A stretch of DNA of 64,000 nt from Trichopria drosophilae (lineage: Eukaryota; Arthropoda; Insecta; Hymenoptera; Diapriidae). The translations under genes were made by a program, and so were the position numbers. The DNA lies in assembly GCA_030407085.1 (NCBI GenBank), contig CM059587.1:68363001-68427000 (forward strand), read 5' to 3'. This document shows, one piece after another, positions 20,987 through 32,989 of this stretch. Below the pieces are notes generated by a model that worked only from the letters and a program-made list of their open reading frames with translations, was not told the origin of the DNA and ran no database searches. Position 1 is the stretch's first letter; every line of letters starts with the position of its first letter.

Positions 20987-22599
20987 CTAAAAAATAAGTT
21001 GAAAGTTATATTTACAGCATTTGAAATTGGTTGAAAATATTGGATCCAAAAAAGTGCGAATCGCGAAAAGCGGCATAGCTAATAATTTGAGGTTAGCTGA
21101 GAAAAAAAAGAGAACAGTTACGAAAGTGATGCGCTCTGCCCTTCCGTGTGCTTTGTATAGCAGCTGTCCTGACTCGGGAGGCAGCGCTTCCAAAAACATT
21201 GATTGTGGATGCCAATGAGCCTTGCTTATCGGTGTAGTAGCTCCCTTGAAATGCTTTCTTTACAGGTAATGGCAACTTAGAATTTCACTGCAAGTACAAA
21301 TACAGTGTCCTGCCACTGCCGACCAAAGTGTCCCGCCATACCCGAAACAGTACATCGCGGTAATCACAATGTGTAATCGTGCCCATCGCAAAACCATGCG
21401 TAGCAAAACACATATATTAATAAATCAAAGCACTTACCGTTCACAGAATTTCGATGATTAATATCATTTAATCGCTCTAATGTGAAGACAATAATACTTC
21501 CGAATCGTCTTGAAACTGACGGTATGGATTTAGCAATCAATCGTATGTCAAAAACTTGTGAATCGTTTAGAGAAGGTTAAGCGCACTAAAACTGTATGTT
21601 TATACCATTAGGGGAGCATTATCAACTCAACTATTTGAAATATAGCAATGTCCCGCCACGCCCACCGTCCCACCACACCCGACCGAAAAAAGGACGGGAA
21701 TCCACCCGACAACGCCCTACAATTAAAAAGTAACCATTTTTTAAAAGTTGCAACTTATACTTCTCTAATCCCACCCGACGAGGATCAGAAGTTAGTTATT
21801 CAGCTGGTGCGTCTATTTAACTTTTTGGCGTGTGAAGGCAAGTGACCAAAAACTGTGACTGATTTCTTCGCGTATGCAAATTAAATGGGGAAGTTGTATG
21901 GGTATTTCATGAACTTTAAGCGAATAATTAATATACATTCGACTGCAGTGGTGTTGCAAACGTAATAACTGTTTGTAACAAAAACTTGTGTTTTTGAACG
22001 ATTAGTTAGCGTATGCCAAATTTTATTCTTAAACTTTATCAGAAACTACCCAGCAAAAACTAATTTGCATACGATTTCCACGTGCAGGAAATTCTGAATA
22101 ATTATTTCATCCTGCAAAAAAAATGTGCATTTCGAACAATGGCTTCGTGTATGCCATTTCACAATCTTCTGTCTGCTGCTATGAAAATCACGAAAAGTAA
22201 CTTTGCATACGATTTCAGAGTGCACATGTGCTTGTGGTGATTTTTGAAACTGAACATTTTTTTGTAATAACATGGAACAATTAATTCGTACTCGGAAGAA
22301 AATGTATCATAAAGTTTATAATATTTAAGCTTAACATAATGATCGGCATACGTTTTCAAATTGCAGAACCATCTAAAAAACAATTTAAATGTTGTAAAAA
22401 AAAAGTACATTTTTGAATGATTAATTCACGTATGCCATTTCTACTACTTATAGATTAAATGATAATGTAATTATATATTTATTTGCATACATGTAACATA
22501 TGTACTGCGCTCGGAATCAGTGACCAAATATTAAATCAATGTTATTTACCATCAGTGTTACGGAAAAACATATTCCCAGGTAGAAATAGACGGAGTAAA

Positions 22600-23000
22600 A
22601 ACCCGGTAAAGCACTGGTCCAGTACTGGCACCCGGTACTGATTATCAGTACTGGCGATAATACAGGCACAGTACTGCCCCAGTACTAAAAGACAGTACTG
22701 TGTATGGTATAAAATTATTACTGACCGCCGTAGTTGATCAGCACTGGCCCAGCACTACTGGTCAGTACCGTATTTGGTATCAAATGAATATTGATCGCCG
22801 GAGCGGATCAGTACTGATCCAGTACTAGTAGCCAGCAATGATTTTTATTTCTGGTACCACTAGTCAGTACTGACGGTCAGTACATGTTCACGATTGCTAT
22901 ACTCCGTCAGTCAGTACTAAACAGCTTTAAATGCCGGTGTTGGCCAGTGCCAGCCCGGTACTGACGGTCAATACTGCAACTCAGGCAGTCAGTATTGTGG
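22600..23000. repeat. CAGTACTG palindrome cluster in the hairpin loop
   Basis: About 20 exact or one-off copies of CAGTACTG (self-complementary) within 400 bp, with phrases such as TCAGTACTGGC and GGTCAGTACTG. Composition is GC-richer than the arms. No period is strict, so it is not a simple satellite. Confidence 0.75.
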
Positions 23001-23358
23001 CAGTTTCATGCCGATACTATGTTGGTATTAATTTCGAGCTAGGTTGCATTTGCAAATTAATTTTTTAATGTTATTGCGCGACAAGAGTATTTTACTATCT
23101 AATTGATGATTTTAGTCACTGATTCCGAGCGCAGTACATATGTTACATGTATGCAACTAAATATACTATTATATTATCATTTAATCTATAACTAGTAGAA
23201 ATGGCATACGTGAATTAATCATTAAAAAATGTACTTTTTTTTACACTGTTTAAATTATTTTTCTGCCCTCCGGCCAGAAACCGCAACTTCCTGGCCGCTG
23301 CGCAAACGAAGTTGTGGATTTCTGGTTACGTCGAGCAGAAAAACAGTATACGGCCATT

Positions 23359-23459
23359 GGCCAATAAAAAAGAAAGCCTCAGATCACATGTTTGTCAGAC
23401 TCGGCTTTGCCTCGGCCAACAATTTCATGTGATCTGAAGCACTTTCTTTTTTACTGGCC
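23359..23459. repeat. Short hairpin inserted in the right arm
   Basis: Arms 23359-23390 (GGCCAATAAAAAAGAAAG... TCAGATCACATG) and 23426-23459 are near-perfect complements around a loop reading CTCGGCTTTGCCTCGG. It lies in the about 210-bp piece absent from the left arm, so it came with a later insertion. Confidence 0.75.
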
Positions 23460-24149
23460 TAGGATCGTAATCTACTATTTTGGATGGATCTGCAATTTGA
23501 AAACGTATGTCGATCATTATATTAATCTTAAATATTATAAACTTTATGATACATTTTCTTCCGAGTACGAATTAATTGTTCCATGTTATTACAAAAAAAT
23601 GTTCAGTTTCAAAAATCACCACAAGCACATGTGCACGCTGAAATCGTATGCAAAGTTACTTTTCGTGATTTTCATAGCAGCAGACAGAAGATTGTGAAAT
23701 GGCATACACGAAGCCATTGTTCGAAATGCACATTTTTTTTGCAGGATGAAATAATTATTCAGAATTTCCTGCACGTGGAAATCGTATGCAAATTAGTTTT
23801 TGCTGGGTAGTTTCTGATAAAGTTTAAGAATAAAATTTGGCATACGCTAACTAATCGTTCAAAAACACAAGTTTTTGTTACAAACAGTTATCACGTTTGA
23901 AACACCGCTGCAGTCGAATGTGGATTAATTATTCGCTTAAAGTTCATGAAATATCCGTACAACTTCCCCATTTAATTTGCATACGCGAAGAAATCAGTCA
24001 CACTTTTCGGTCACTAGCTGCTGATCTAATATGGCGAAATTAGTACTACATTTAGTGAACAAGTTCTACAGGAAGTTGCACCATATGAACCCTTTTTGTT
24101 ACATTTTGCTGGTTACATCTAAATAGCTTAAAATTGTTTACTCGTGATT

Positions 24150-24420
24150 TATCAGGGTCGCTGATTATGAATCTGAAGTCATAATTTTAAAATTCAAAAT
24201 GGCAGATCCAATATGGAAGATACAAAATTTACATCGAATTAGACAACCCTCAGATACACAATTCGCCATTTTGAATTTCAAAATTCTAATTTCGGATTTG
24301 TAACCAGCGACCTCGAAAACCCCCAGATACAAAGATTTGTCTCATTCGATGTAAATTTAAAATTTTTGATCCGCCATTAAGGTTCCGCCATTTTGATTGT
24401 CGAAATTCTGCCTTTGAGAG
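24150..24420. repeat. Dispersed GCGACC repeat, opposed units
   Basis: Units with GGTCGCTGATTATGAATCTGA and AAAATGGCAGATCCAATATGG face complementary units ending CAGCGACCTCGAAAACCC, so copies are head to head here. Confidence 0.65.
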
Positions 24421-27050
24421 CAACACGAAAAATGTACAAATGATAACTTTCCCGTATATGTTTATAGGGGAAATTTCTTCAGAAACGATTTCTTGTGAAG
24501 AAAAACGGTATTTTTTTGTATATTATTGTTTATAATTAATTAATGTTACTGAGAAATGTTTCAAATTGATTTTTATATGTTAATTACACACCTTTGTCTT
24601 ATAGAAAAAATAATCAAGTACTGAGAATGATGAATTGATTTTTAAGATGAAAAAAAAAGACAAAAGGTAGTGCCTATAGCGACCACTATGACACAAGGGG
24701 TTAAAAAATGCTAGACATTAATTCTGTACTATTCAAATATTTTGCTACACTTTCCAACATATTTAACATATATATTTCATTCTTTACATCCAAAACAGCG
24801 GATTCAAAAATGGGGGAGGAAGTTGCAAAATTTATTTTCATAATAATTCTACTGATATTCTACTTCTAATCCAATATACAAATGTAGTCATCCACTTTCT
24901 ATTTTATGCATTGTGATCGACTTGTATTTTACGTACATTATATACAAAATAGAAATATGACATGACAGTGAAGATTCCCAGCGTAAGATTTGAAAAGCAG
25001 TGGTTCTCAATCGGTTCTGAACACGCGATGTTAATTTCAATAGAAACACATATGGGCAAATCCACGGAACATTTAATTTTTGGTACTAAAACATTTTTGG
25101 AATTTATTTTGTGGCACAATTTTTTCCTTTTAACCATATATTCAGGCTATCGCTCTGAAGTGAAAATCATGCGCGTGCACAATTTTTATGACACGGCGTG
25201 TGTGCAAAATACAAAATGGCGGATAAAATGTGAAAAATTACTCGATTTAAATGAAATTTGTTTTTTTTTTTGGCGGAGGATGTTAGCGATCGCTGATTAC
25301 GGTTATGTTGTCAGATTTTGGAAACTCAAAATGGTGGACGCAATATGGCGGATTACAGTACGAAAAATTGTTTAATGTAAATAAAACTCGGTTTCTGTAT
25401 AAAAAGTATAAAATAAAATAAAAAGAATATAAATAAATATAAAAGTGGAGATTATGCGAGGGGAAATTTATGTTTAGTCCTGTCGACGTGCTTATCTTAC
25501 ATCTTAATCGATGTAATTTTTTTTTTACGGCTATAACAATGTATTCTCCGTAGTGAATTTAAAAATTCTGATATCAGATTCGTAATTAGCGATTTCGTAA
25601 ACCTCTTAATATGAAATTCTGTCAAATTGAAGTCGTATTTGGTAAGTTTGCCCGCCATATTGGATTCATCGTGTTGAATTTCAAAATTTTATCTTCAGAT
25701 TCATAATCAGCGACCGCAAAAACCTCTGCTCTTCGATTTTCGCCCACTTTAGATTATATTTTGATAGTTTTGTCCGTCATATTGGGTCCGCCATATTGAA
25801 TTTCAAATTTCTAAATTCAGATTTGTAATCATCAACCTATAAAAATGCAGAATATAATTACTAAAATGTATTTAAACTCCTCTACAAATCGTATAACGAA
25901 GATCCGTTGAACTAATGCCATCCTGGACGAGTGGTACTCACCAATTTGCAAAATCTAAAGATGCCGTCATCATTTTTTGATAAAGTATGAAATTTGAGAA
26001 CGATCACAGAAAGAAATAATTAAAAATATCGTTTATTTTAAGTGTGCTGCAGTAAAAAAGGCAATTTTGAAAATAATCACGTTTAAAGTGAAAATGATTA
26101 AACCTGTATAGAATCATTTTTAAAAGGGTCACATAGATGAGTGACAGCGTCATTTGTTCGTTTTTATGTTAGTAACAAATTGGAGTCTGAGTTAAAACGA
26201 TTAATAATATGGCATGATACTTATAATAGATAATCTAAATTAATTTTATATTTCTACAAAACTTATCACGCAGTTTTAAATCCCTGTAGTTTTTTATCAC
26301 AAGCAAGCACATTGATCAGACTGTGACTATTACTTACAATAGTGTATTTACTTGAGTACATTTTGTACTTTGAGAAAATAAAATATCTTGTATGGCATAG
26401 ATATAGCATAGCACAGTTTTACATAATTTGTAAGAATCACAAGTTAAATTTTTCGGTTTTCAATTCGGAAACGTCTGTAGCAAGTGTCTGTTTATCAATT
26501 GACTCGATATCGTCCAGATATATTATTTAAATGTGTTTAAAATGAAATATCACCACACATTAAATGTATTTTAATAGTGAACATTTTATTTCTGCATATC
26601 ACTGAATCACAGAAAATTTAAAAGTTCTGTGGATTTGCCCATATATCCATTTGAGATATCTGTTGAGATTTCTTAAAGGCATCATAGATAAATTCGAAAT
26701 ACAAACAATCATTGAAAAGCATACCACCATAGTTTAAACAATGTTCAGATATTTGTTGCCCAGTAATTATTATGATAATACATGTACCTGAAGTTCCGAA
26801 TGTTCAATGAACGGTTTCTCAGGGGCGGCGCGCGGTGGACGAACGATAGAAATGGGGCGCCGAAACCCGCAGGGCTCCTAATATCAAATAATATCAAAGA
26901 AATTTCGTGATACGCAAAGCAATATTATTATTCAACTAATAAAATACAAAGTTCATAAGGGTCCTAATGCCATTGTTAATCTCACAAATCCCTAAAAATA
27001 TTAAAAATCGAACTCCATAAGTGTCTGTTTTTGTAAACCCTAGAGCAGGA
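24421..27050. other. Non-coding with dispersed repeats
   Basis: No gene recognised. Further GCGACC-type units lie at 25280-25345 and 25550-25830. A phrase CATATGGGCAAATCCACGG at 25050-25070 is repeated inverted at 26618-26650, and CAGTGGTTCTCAA at 24999 resembles a hAT end, so a decayed element of about 1.6 kb may be present. Confidence 0.45.
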
Positions 27051-27480
27051 CTTTTGTATAAATTACGAATGGATGGATTGCAACTTGATTCTGAGACCAG
27101 TGATAACTTTGAATTTCATCATGTATTTTAAATGAATAATTTTCTGAAAAATAACCCAGTACCATCACTTTATCAGAGTGTCGATTTTATTTTTTTCATT
27201 TATATAAAATTGCTTTGATTCCGGGCTATGAAATCATGAATCCGAAATTTAGACATTCGAGACTCAAGTTCTTTCAAATATTTTTCTCTGATGTATTCAG
27301 ATTCCACAAAATGCCATCGATTATTCAGACCCTTCCATTCCTTGAATACAAAACTGTTAATATTGTTTTTATAAAAAATATTTTTCAATTGATTATATAC
27401 TTTTATAAATCCCGGACATTGTTGACATTTTCTAAAGTCGCATTCATTCCGTAGTACATTCGCGCATCATGAGTTTTTGT
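27051..27480 (-). pseudogene. Transposase fragment, unassigned family
   Basis: Minus-strand reading aligns with the N-terminal half of the protein at 57690-58672: NNINSFVFKEWKGLNNRWHFVESEY, a RIHDFIARNQSNF block, and a degraded equivalent of the GDFSENY motif region. It has stops and frameshifts. It also shows the sequence at 27430-27465 that is interrupted by a hAT-type element in the 58 kb copy. Confidence 0.7.
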
Positions 27481-28424
27481 ATTTTGTACCGTTATCGTCA
27501 AGAAAAGTTGACAATTTAGTACCCGCAATCATTACTTTTGTATATAATTTATCGAATTGTCTTTTGGATAAAATAACTAAAAAATGATGTGCTCAGTGCC
27601 AAAGTAACCTAAAGACTGATGCCACTTGGGAAAAAAGTTCTATATAAATGAACGATGTGCGTGTTTTTAAACAAACCCTTCTTTCATTTGCCAAGTAATG
27701 ACCCAAATAAAAATATGTAGAAAAAACATCGGGGTATACCTATATACTTACCACCACTATATATCTGACAATTTTACAAACAAGTAGTTAGGAATTGTAA
27801 AGGCGACTTCAGATACGTCGCTCAATTCTAGCGACTGTCGCCAAAAAGTTGGATTTTTCTAACTACAAGCGGCACGTCGCCAACTCAGGTTAGGCTAGTA
27901 TAAAGTCGCCCAGAAAAATCTCTAGATAATGCCTATGCTTAACAAGGGCTAGAAAATCTGTCGCTCGAGCGACGAGCGACTCAGCGAATGTATGTGAAGG
28001 TACCTCGAAAAGGGGGAAAGAGAGTTTTATACGGCTGGGTGACTGATATGTACGGGCGGCCCGGCCGGTGGCATGGAGCACGGACACTCATGCGCTCGGT
28101 TTTCTTTATATTACAAAGCCAGTTTCAAAGATGACAAACTCAAACGTTGCGAAGTTAAAGAAAACACTTTTGCGAACAACTTTTGTTTATGTCACAAGAA
28201 GAAAAAAGATGGAATATCGAGCAAAAATTGAGTTACAACAAAATAATCTTGAAAATTTGTTATAAACAATAATATATTTTGTTTATATCATTCACACCAG
28301 TGCAAAATTTAGACATTTCTGCACATTTTCGAGTAAAAACATTTTTTTTTCTCTGAATGATAGTTTTCGAGATATCGCCATTCAAAAAATGGTAAATTTC
28401 ATTTTTGTCGTTTACACTTTTTTT

Positions 28425-28781
28425 TTTTTTAATTATTCATTAACGGGCGGAATCGCCCTTTTACTTAATTTTTGCTATATCTTTATTATTCATAAGATTT
28501 TGCGAGAGCTGCAAATCGATTTATGAAGATAGCGCCATACTTCACATTTGTGTATGAAATGTAGGACTGCAGAAACCTACACCAAGTACAGCAGCGGTCA
28601 TGAGTCGATTTCCGCCAGATAAACAATATTTTCGAAACGTAAACAAACAACGTGGTTCGTCTTACCAACAGCGAGCTGCTGCTTGAAAACGAAATGGAAA
28701 AATTGTTTACCGGATGGGGATCGAACTCACGAACTACGACCTCGTAGTCCAGTGCGTTAACCGCCTGAGCCACGAAGCCGA
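28425..28781 (-). mobile_element. tRNA-derived SINE, copy B
   Basis: Same family as 1748-2089. Head on the minus strand at 28781 with A box TGGCTCAGGCGG and B box GAGTTCGATCC; the poly(A) tail is the T run at 28425-28437. It interrupts the terminal repeat of the transposon 27051-28922: in the intact repeat at 60084-60100 the flanks are continuous. Confidence 0.85.
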
Positions 28782-28922
28782 TCAATAACTTTTGAACAAA
28801 TTAATATTTTGAGCTGATTTTTACAGGATAGGCTTATCTTTACGCATTCTAAACGTAGTTCAATTTTGAATAAGTTCTGAAACTTGACTCCGAAACATTG
28901 GCGATTTCACATTGAATGCCCC

Positions 28923-30060
28923 AGATATCACCCTCTCAAATCGAACATTGAATATGCAGATTTCAATCTTTATTTTGTATTATTTGTTAAGGTCATGGTA
29001 GGAAGAGTGTTTTACTGTCGTACGACGGTTTGTCGCAGTGGTGGATAAACTACAAGATTACACGATTTATGAAATATTTTTCGCTGTTCTTCATCCAAGT
29101 ACGAGTGAAAAAAAAATCAAAATTGTCGGATGAGATATGACATGACGGGTGAAATGGAACACTAACAAAAAATGAAATAAAAGTAGTGTTTTGTTGAACT
29201 AATTTTTTAAAAATAATCACAATGAGAAAGATAAACAATTTTATTGAATTTTGTATCACTTTAACGCAAAACATATGAAATAACTTGACGATAAGAAATC
29301 AAAACTCAAAAATTTAAACGATCTATCCATCGACTTTTTTTCCTGAACGTGCGTTACTAGTTCATTACTGCAATTTAAACAATTTTTTGTTGTAAATATT
29401 ACTTCTTTTTATCTGGTACGTACCACGACTCGTGGTACCACCAGGTTAAACGATGTATGAAGAGCGCTTTCAAAATCGGCCATCATGAATACTGCCCTAT
29501 TTGACAGATTGACCGTCCATGAAGAAAAAATTAGTCGTAAGACGGGGGTGTAATCTTCACAGTGGCGTCCACCCATCAACACCCATGTAAATGGCAAAAA
29601 CTAAAAAATATGAAAAATGTAAAATTCATATTATATACTTTCTAAATCTGAATTAACTAAATTAACCACAAACTACTAATTGATGAATAAAAAGACAGTC
29701 ACTAATTGAATTAGTAATAAATTTCACGAACAAATAGGAAAGAATACTAATTATTAGTCAAATTCTACTAATTCACTTCATTATCAAGATGAAAAAATCA
29801 AAATTACTATTTTTAGATTAGTACAATTCGACTAGTAATTGGTAGTTTATAATATTTGTTAGTAAAAATGATTACTAATTTATTTAGGGACCTACTGTTC
29901 ACTCTTTTATTATTCGTTTGTAACTAATTCAGATTTACGAAGTAATCAACGATAACGTATACTCAAAAACCTTCATTAAATGTCGATGAAAAATTATTAT
30001 AGCAACGCATATAGTATAGGTACATAATGTGCTTTTAATGGTATTGACTATTATAACACA
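28923..30060. other. Non-coding, with an ACTAATT-rich stretch
   Basis: No gene recognised. From 29650 to 29890 the word ACTAATT or its complement AATTAGT occurs about ten times. A short palindrome GGTACGTACCACGACTCGTGG-like lies at 29414-29440. Confidence 0.5.
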
Positions 30061-30447
30061 GGTCAACAAAATTTGAATTTGCGAAATCATCAGAAATGCG
30101 GTTATACTTTTCTGACGTATTTTTGTCTGCTGAATCCAAATCCGTTGACAGAATTTTTCCATCACCCTCCGTTTTGGAGATATCCGCCATTTTGTACTTT
30201 TTCCAAATCCCTTTCTTTCAGAATTATTTGCACTCCAACGGAACATCATAATTAATCGTACGACTTCCCATTTTATGCATAATTGCTTCCAAAATGCGTG
30301 TGCATTTTTCCAGATCCAAAAAATAATTGATGCTTAGTGTTATCAGGGAAAAACTTAAAAAATTTAACTAAAAATGACGAAAATTCAGCCATTTTTTAGA
30401 AAAAAATGCATCTACTTTCAAGAAAACAATTTGTTTGAATATTGTAA

Positions 30448-30709
30448 CTGCATGGTCCTATAGTAGGCTAATTACATGTTAATTTCCGGAGTTGTGCGTC
30501 TATTTAACTTTACTGTATGTGAAGTTATTATATATTTTTAACCGACAATATCGAAAAATTGTAAATTTTGTGTATGAGTGCAAGATGCACTGGCACGTAA
30601 TGCCAAAATGATGTACATCAATATATTCATACATCGATATATTCATTATTCTATATCTAATTTGGAAGTAGTAAAAAGTATTAAAAAGTATATGTATATT
30701 GTCTTTCCC

Positions 30710-30751
<42 letters not shown>

Positions 30752-31111
30752 CTCAGGAGAATTCCATTTGTGGAAAGTCATACTGTTTTGTTGGCGGATA
30801 GCACGACCTATAGATGGCGCAGCCCGCTTGGAGCAATTGCAAATAAACAAATTTTGCAATTTCGTCCACCATTTTTGGTCTGCCATTTTTGTTAATGGAA
30901 ATGAAATATGTATGTAAAACCCCTTAAAAATGTTGTAAAATTTATGTAAATCAGTTTGGTATTACGTGTCAGTGCATCTTGCACTCATACACTAAATTTA
31001 CCAGTTTTCAATATTGTCGGTTAAAAATTAATATCTTCACATATAGTAAAGTTAAATAGACGCACAACCCCGGAAATTAACACGTGATTAAGCTACTATA
31101 GGATCATGCAG
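30448..31111. mobile_element. MITE nested in left terminal repeat
   Basis: Begins CTGCATGGTCCTATAGTAG and ends with the complement of CTGCATGATCCTATAGTAG; about 130 bp at each end are inverted copies. The right arm of the host element, which lacks it, gives the empty site (GAATATCGTATCTGGGAC region, minus strand of 34630-34660). It contains a (CT)n run at 30713-30748. Confidence 0.8.
30713..30748. repeat. (CT)n microsatellite
   Basis: About 17 CT units inside the nested MITE. Confidence 0.95.
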
Positions 31112-32113
31112 ATGGGACATTCTTTTACAAATCGAACGGATTTCGTAAAAAATATTGGTCGACATTTTTGATTTGCTTCTAAATTTTTTTATGCGTTCCT
31201 TATACAAAAAAAGTCGACACGTGTTTCTGGATTTTTTTTTAATCAATATTTTCGAAAATATGGCGGTTTGAAATTTGTAATACTCTCCAATTCTGCACTT
31301 TTTGAAATTGCCATAACTCCGGTTCTATTTATCCGATTGACTTCAGCCGGGGCTCATTTCAAAGGTAATGAAATTGTCTTTATTTCTATATGCGTAGTTT
31401 TTCAAATTGTTGCTAAAAAGCGATTGTTATAAACAATTGAATATTAGAAAGTCCATTTACTGCTCGAGGCCGACAGTATACAAATTTTATTATTGCACCA
31501 TTGAATTCCTCGGGAAATTTCCTACAAGAAACATATTTTTCCAGAATGGCGATTTTACATCTACTATGTCAAATAAATTAATTTCCGACGGCAGATTACG
31601 CTCCGTAGCGCGTAGCGCTATGGCAAGGCGAGAGAACACGCGTAACGAGTTGCGCAGTACATGCGTTCTTCTAGTAAAGGGTACACATTTTTACAAACAT
31701 TACTAGTGTGGTATTAATAGTAATAAAAGTCATATGTTATAATGGATAATAATATTGTTAATAAATTGAAAGTCATTTATGGGAATAAAGTGGACGCAAT
31801 CACTTTATTTGCTTTGTACTGTTACATTCGTCCACTTATCGGACAAAGAAAAAACCTTCGCTTGCAGCTGTCTTGTGTTTATTGGTATAATAGTATGAAA
31901 TGCTAATGTGCCTTTAATAGTTTTAGCTTGTAGAAAACGCTTACTCAATGTAATCTGGGCAGCATTATACTCGTCATTAGTTGTATATTTACAAACTATA
32001 TTTGGTAGTGATTCATTTGCCCAAGTAAATAGTTCTTGTGGTGTCCGAATAGGCTTATCAATCCTTTGGAGACTAGCCCTTGCAGCTAAACGTTTTAAAG
32101 TCCCACCCAATCC

Positions 32114-32122
32114 ATCACAAGG
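32114..32122 (+). repeat. 9-bp target-site duplication, left
   Basis: ATCACAAGG, repeated at 32981-32989. Removing the element and one copy restores a continuous Gly-rich coding motif of the interrupted transposase. Confidence 0.85.
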
Positions 32123-32980
32123 GGTGACCGGAATTTATTTCCCTGGAAAAAATTCCCCGGAATTAATTTCCCCGTCAAAATTCCCCCGGAAAAAATTTCC
32201 CCGGAATAAATTTCCCCGCATATCGAAGGGTCTTACGAAGAGGATGCATTTCAAAATTTATTGTTAAAAATGGTTCATTTTGGGTTCATTTATAGCGATT
32301 TTTATAAAGTCCGCGAAGTAGCCACAAAACATATAATAAAATAAACTATAATATACCAAAAATATACATATATTTACTAAATGGCTCCCCCTTTTCCCCC
32401 TATATCTTACTAATTCTTTTTCCCACCTCCATAAAAAATGTCATCTCCTAGGCCCAAAGGAGTAATAAAAAAAAAAGGCAGGTTAGGGGGGGGGGCGAGG
32501 TTCATTACAGGTTAGGTTATGATAGTTTTGGGGGGGGGGGCGAAGCCCCTCCAGTGAACTCATCAATCATCCACGCATTAACACTTTTAGGCAGGTTGGG
32601 GGGGGGCGAGGTTCATTACAAGTTAGGTTAGGATAGTTTTTTTGGGGAGTCTGGGGGATGCGAAGCCCCCCCAGTGCACTCATCAATCATCCACGCATTA
32701 ACACTTTTTAGGCAGGTTAGGGGGGGTGAGGTTAGGTTAGAGGTTAGGTTAGGATAGTTTTGCGGGGGGGGGGGTCTATAAATAAACACTGCACGCATCA
32801 ATTATCCACGCATTACCTAAGGTCCGCGAAATGCCCAATCCAGGGGAATTTATATCGGGGAAATTTATTCCGGGGAAATTTTTTCCAGGGGAAATTTTTT
32901 CCGGGGAAATTTTTCCGGGGAATTATTTCCGGGGAATTATTTCCGGGGAATTATTTCCGGGGGAATAAAGTCCGGGAACC
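32123..32980. mobile_element. GGGGAAAT-type MITE, copy 1 (MULE-like)
   Basis: An 858-bp element flanked by a perfect 9-bp duplication. Terminal repeats start GGTGACCGGAATTTAT on the left and, inverted, GGTTCCCGGACTTTAT on the right. Subterminal regions are many copies of TTCCCCGGAA / GGGGAAATTT, and the interior has G runs and CGAAGCCCC phrases. No coding capacity. A 9-bp duplication fits the MULE superfamily; MULE transposase relics are present at 18353 and 36875 but a direct link is not shown. Confidence 0.85.
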
Positions 32981-32989
32981 ATCACAAGG
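32981..32989 (+). repeat. 9-bp target-site duplication, right
   Basis: ATCACAAGG, identical to 32114-32122. Confidence 0.85.

Larger units (their letters stand above)
17471..21685 (-). mobile_element. pogo/Tigger-like transposon, interrupted
   Basis: Coding remnants of one pogo-type transposase run on the minus strand from 20986 to 17825. Around them are opposed copies of a phrase GTGTCCCGCCAC: left side at 17471-17495 and 17665-17690, right side at 21305-21350 and 21648-21685. So inner and outer terminal-repeat pairs exist. A MULE has inserted between the DDE domain and the C-terminal finger. Exact outer ends are uncertain. Confidence 0.75.
21841..24015. mobile_element. Giant hairpin element with long inverted arms
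   Basis: Left arm 21841-22522 starts AGTGACCAAAAACTGTGACT; right arm 23113-24015 ends with its near-exact complement, ...TTTTCGGTCACT. Arms of about 680 bp are over 90 percent identical by eye, except for about 210 extra bases at 23258-23470 in the right arm. No transposase is present. The single-stranded form would fold into a very long stem. Apparent small peptides in the arms are mirror images of each other and are not genes. Confidence 0.85.
27051..28922 (-). mobile_element. Unassigned transposon family, truncated copy
   Basis: Matches 58290-60229 in order: part of the transposase gene (27051-27470), the intervening non-coding region (27600-27800) and the terminal repeat (about 28000-28922) ending GGCGATTTCACATTGAATGCCCC. 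The distal half of the gene and the other terminal repeat are missing. A SINE sits in the terminal repeat. Confidence 0.8.

Noticed and set aside
22046..22410. Open frames on the minus strand that repeat on the plus strand at 23392-23810
   Set aside because: They are the same sequence in the two arms of the inverted repeat and have no domain.
26820..26885. CAGGGGCGGC phrase like a hAT end
   Set aside because: No inverted partner or 8-bp duplication found.
32725..32756. GGTTAGGTTAGG runs resembling the insect telomere repeat TTAGG
   Set aside because: Only two or three units at a time, inside a MITE that occurs at several places; no telomeric array.
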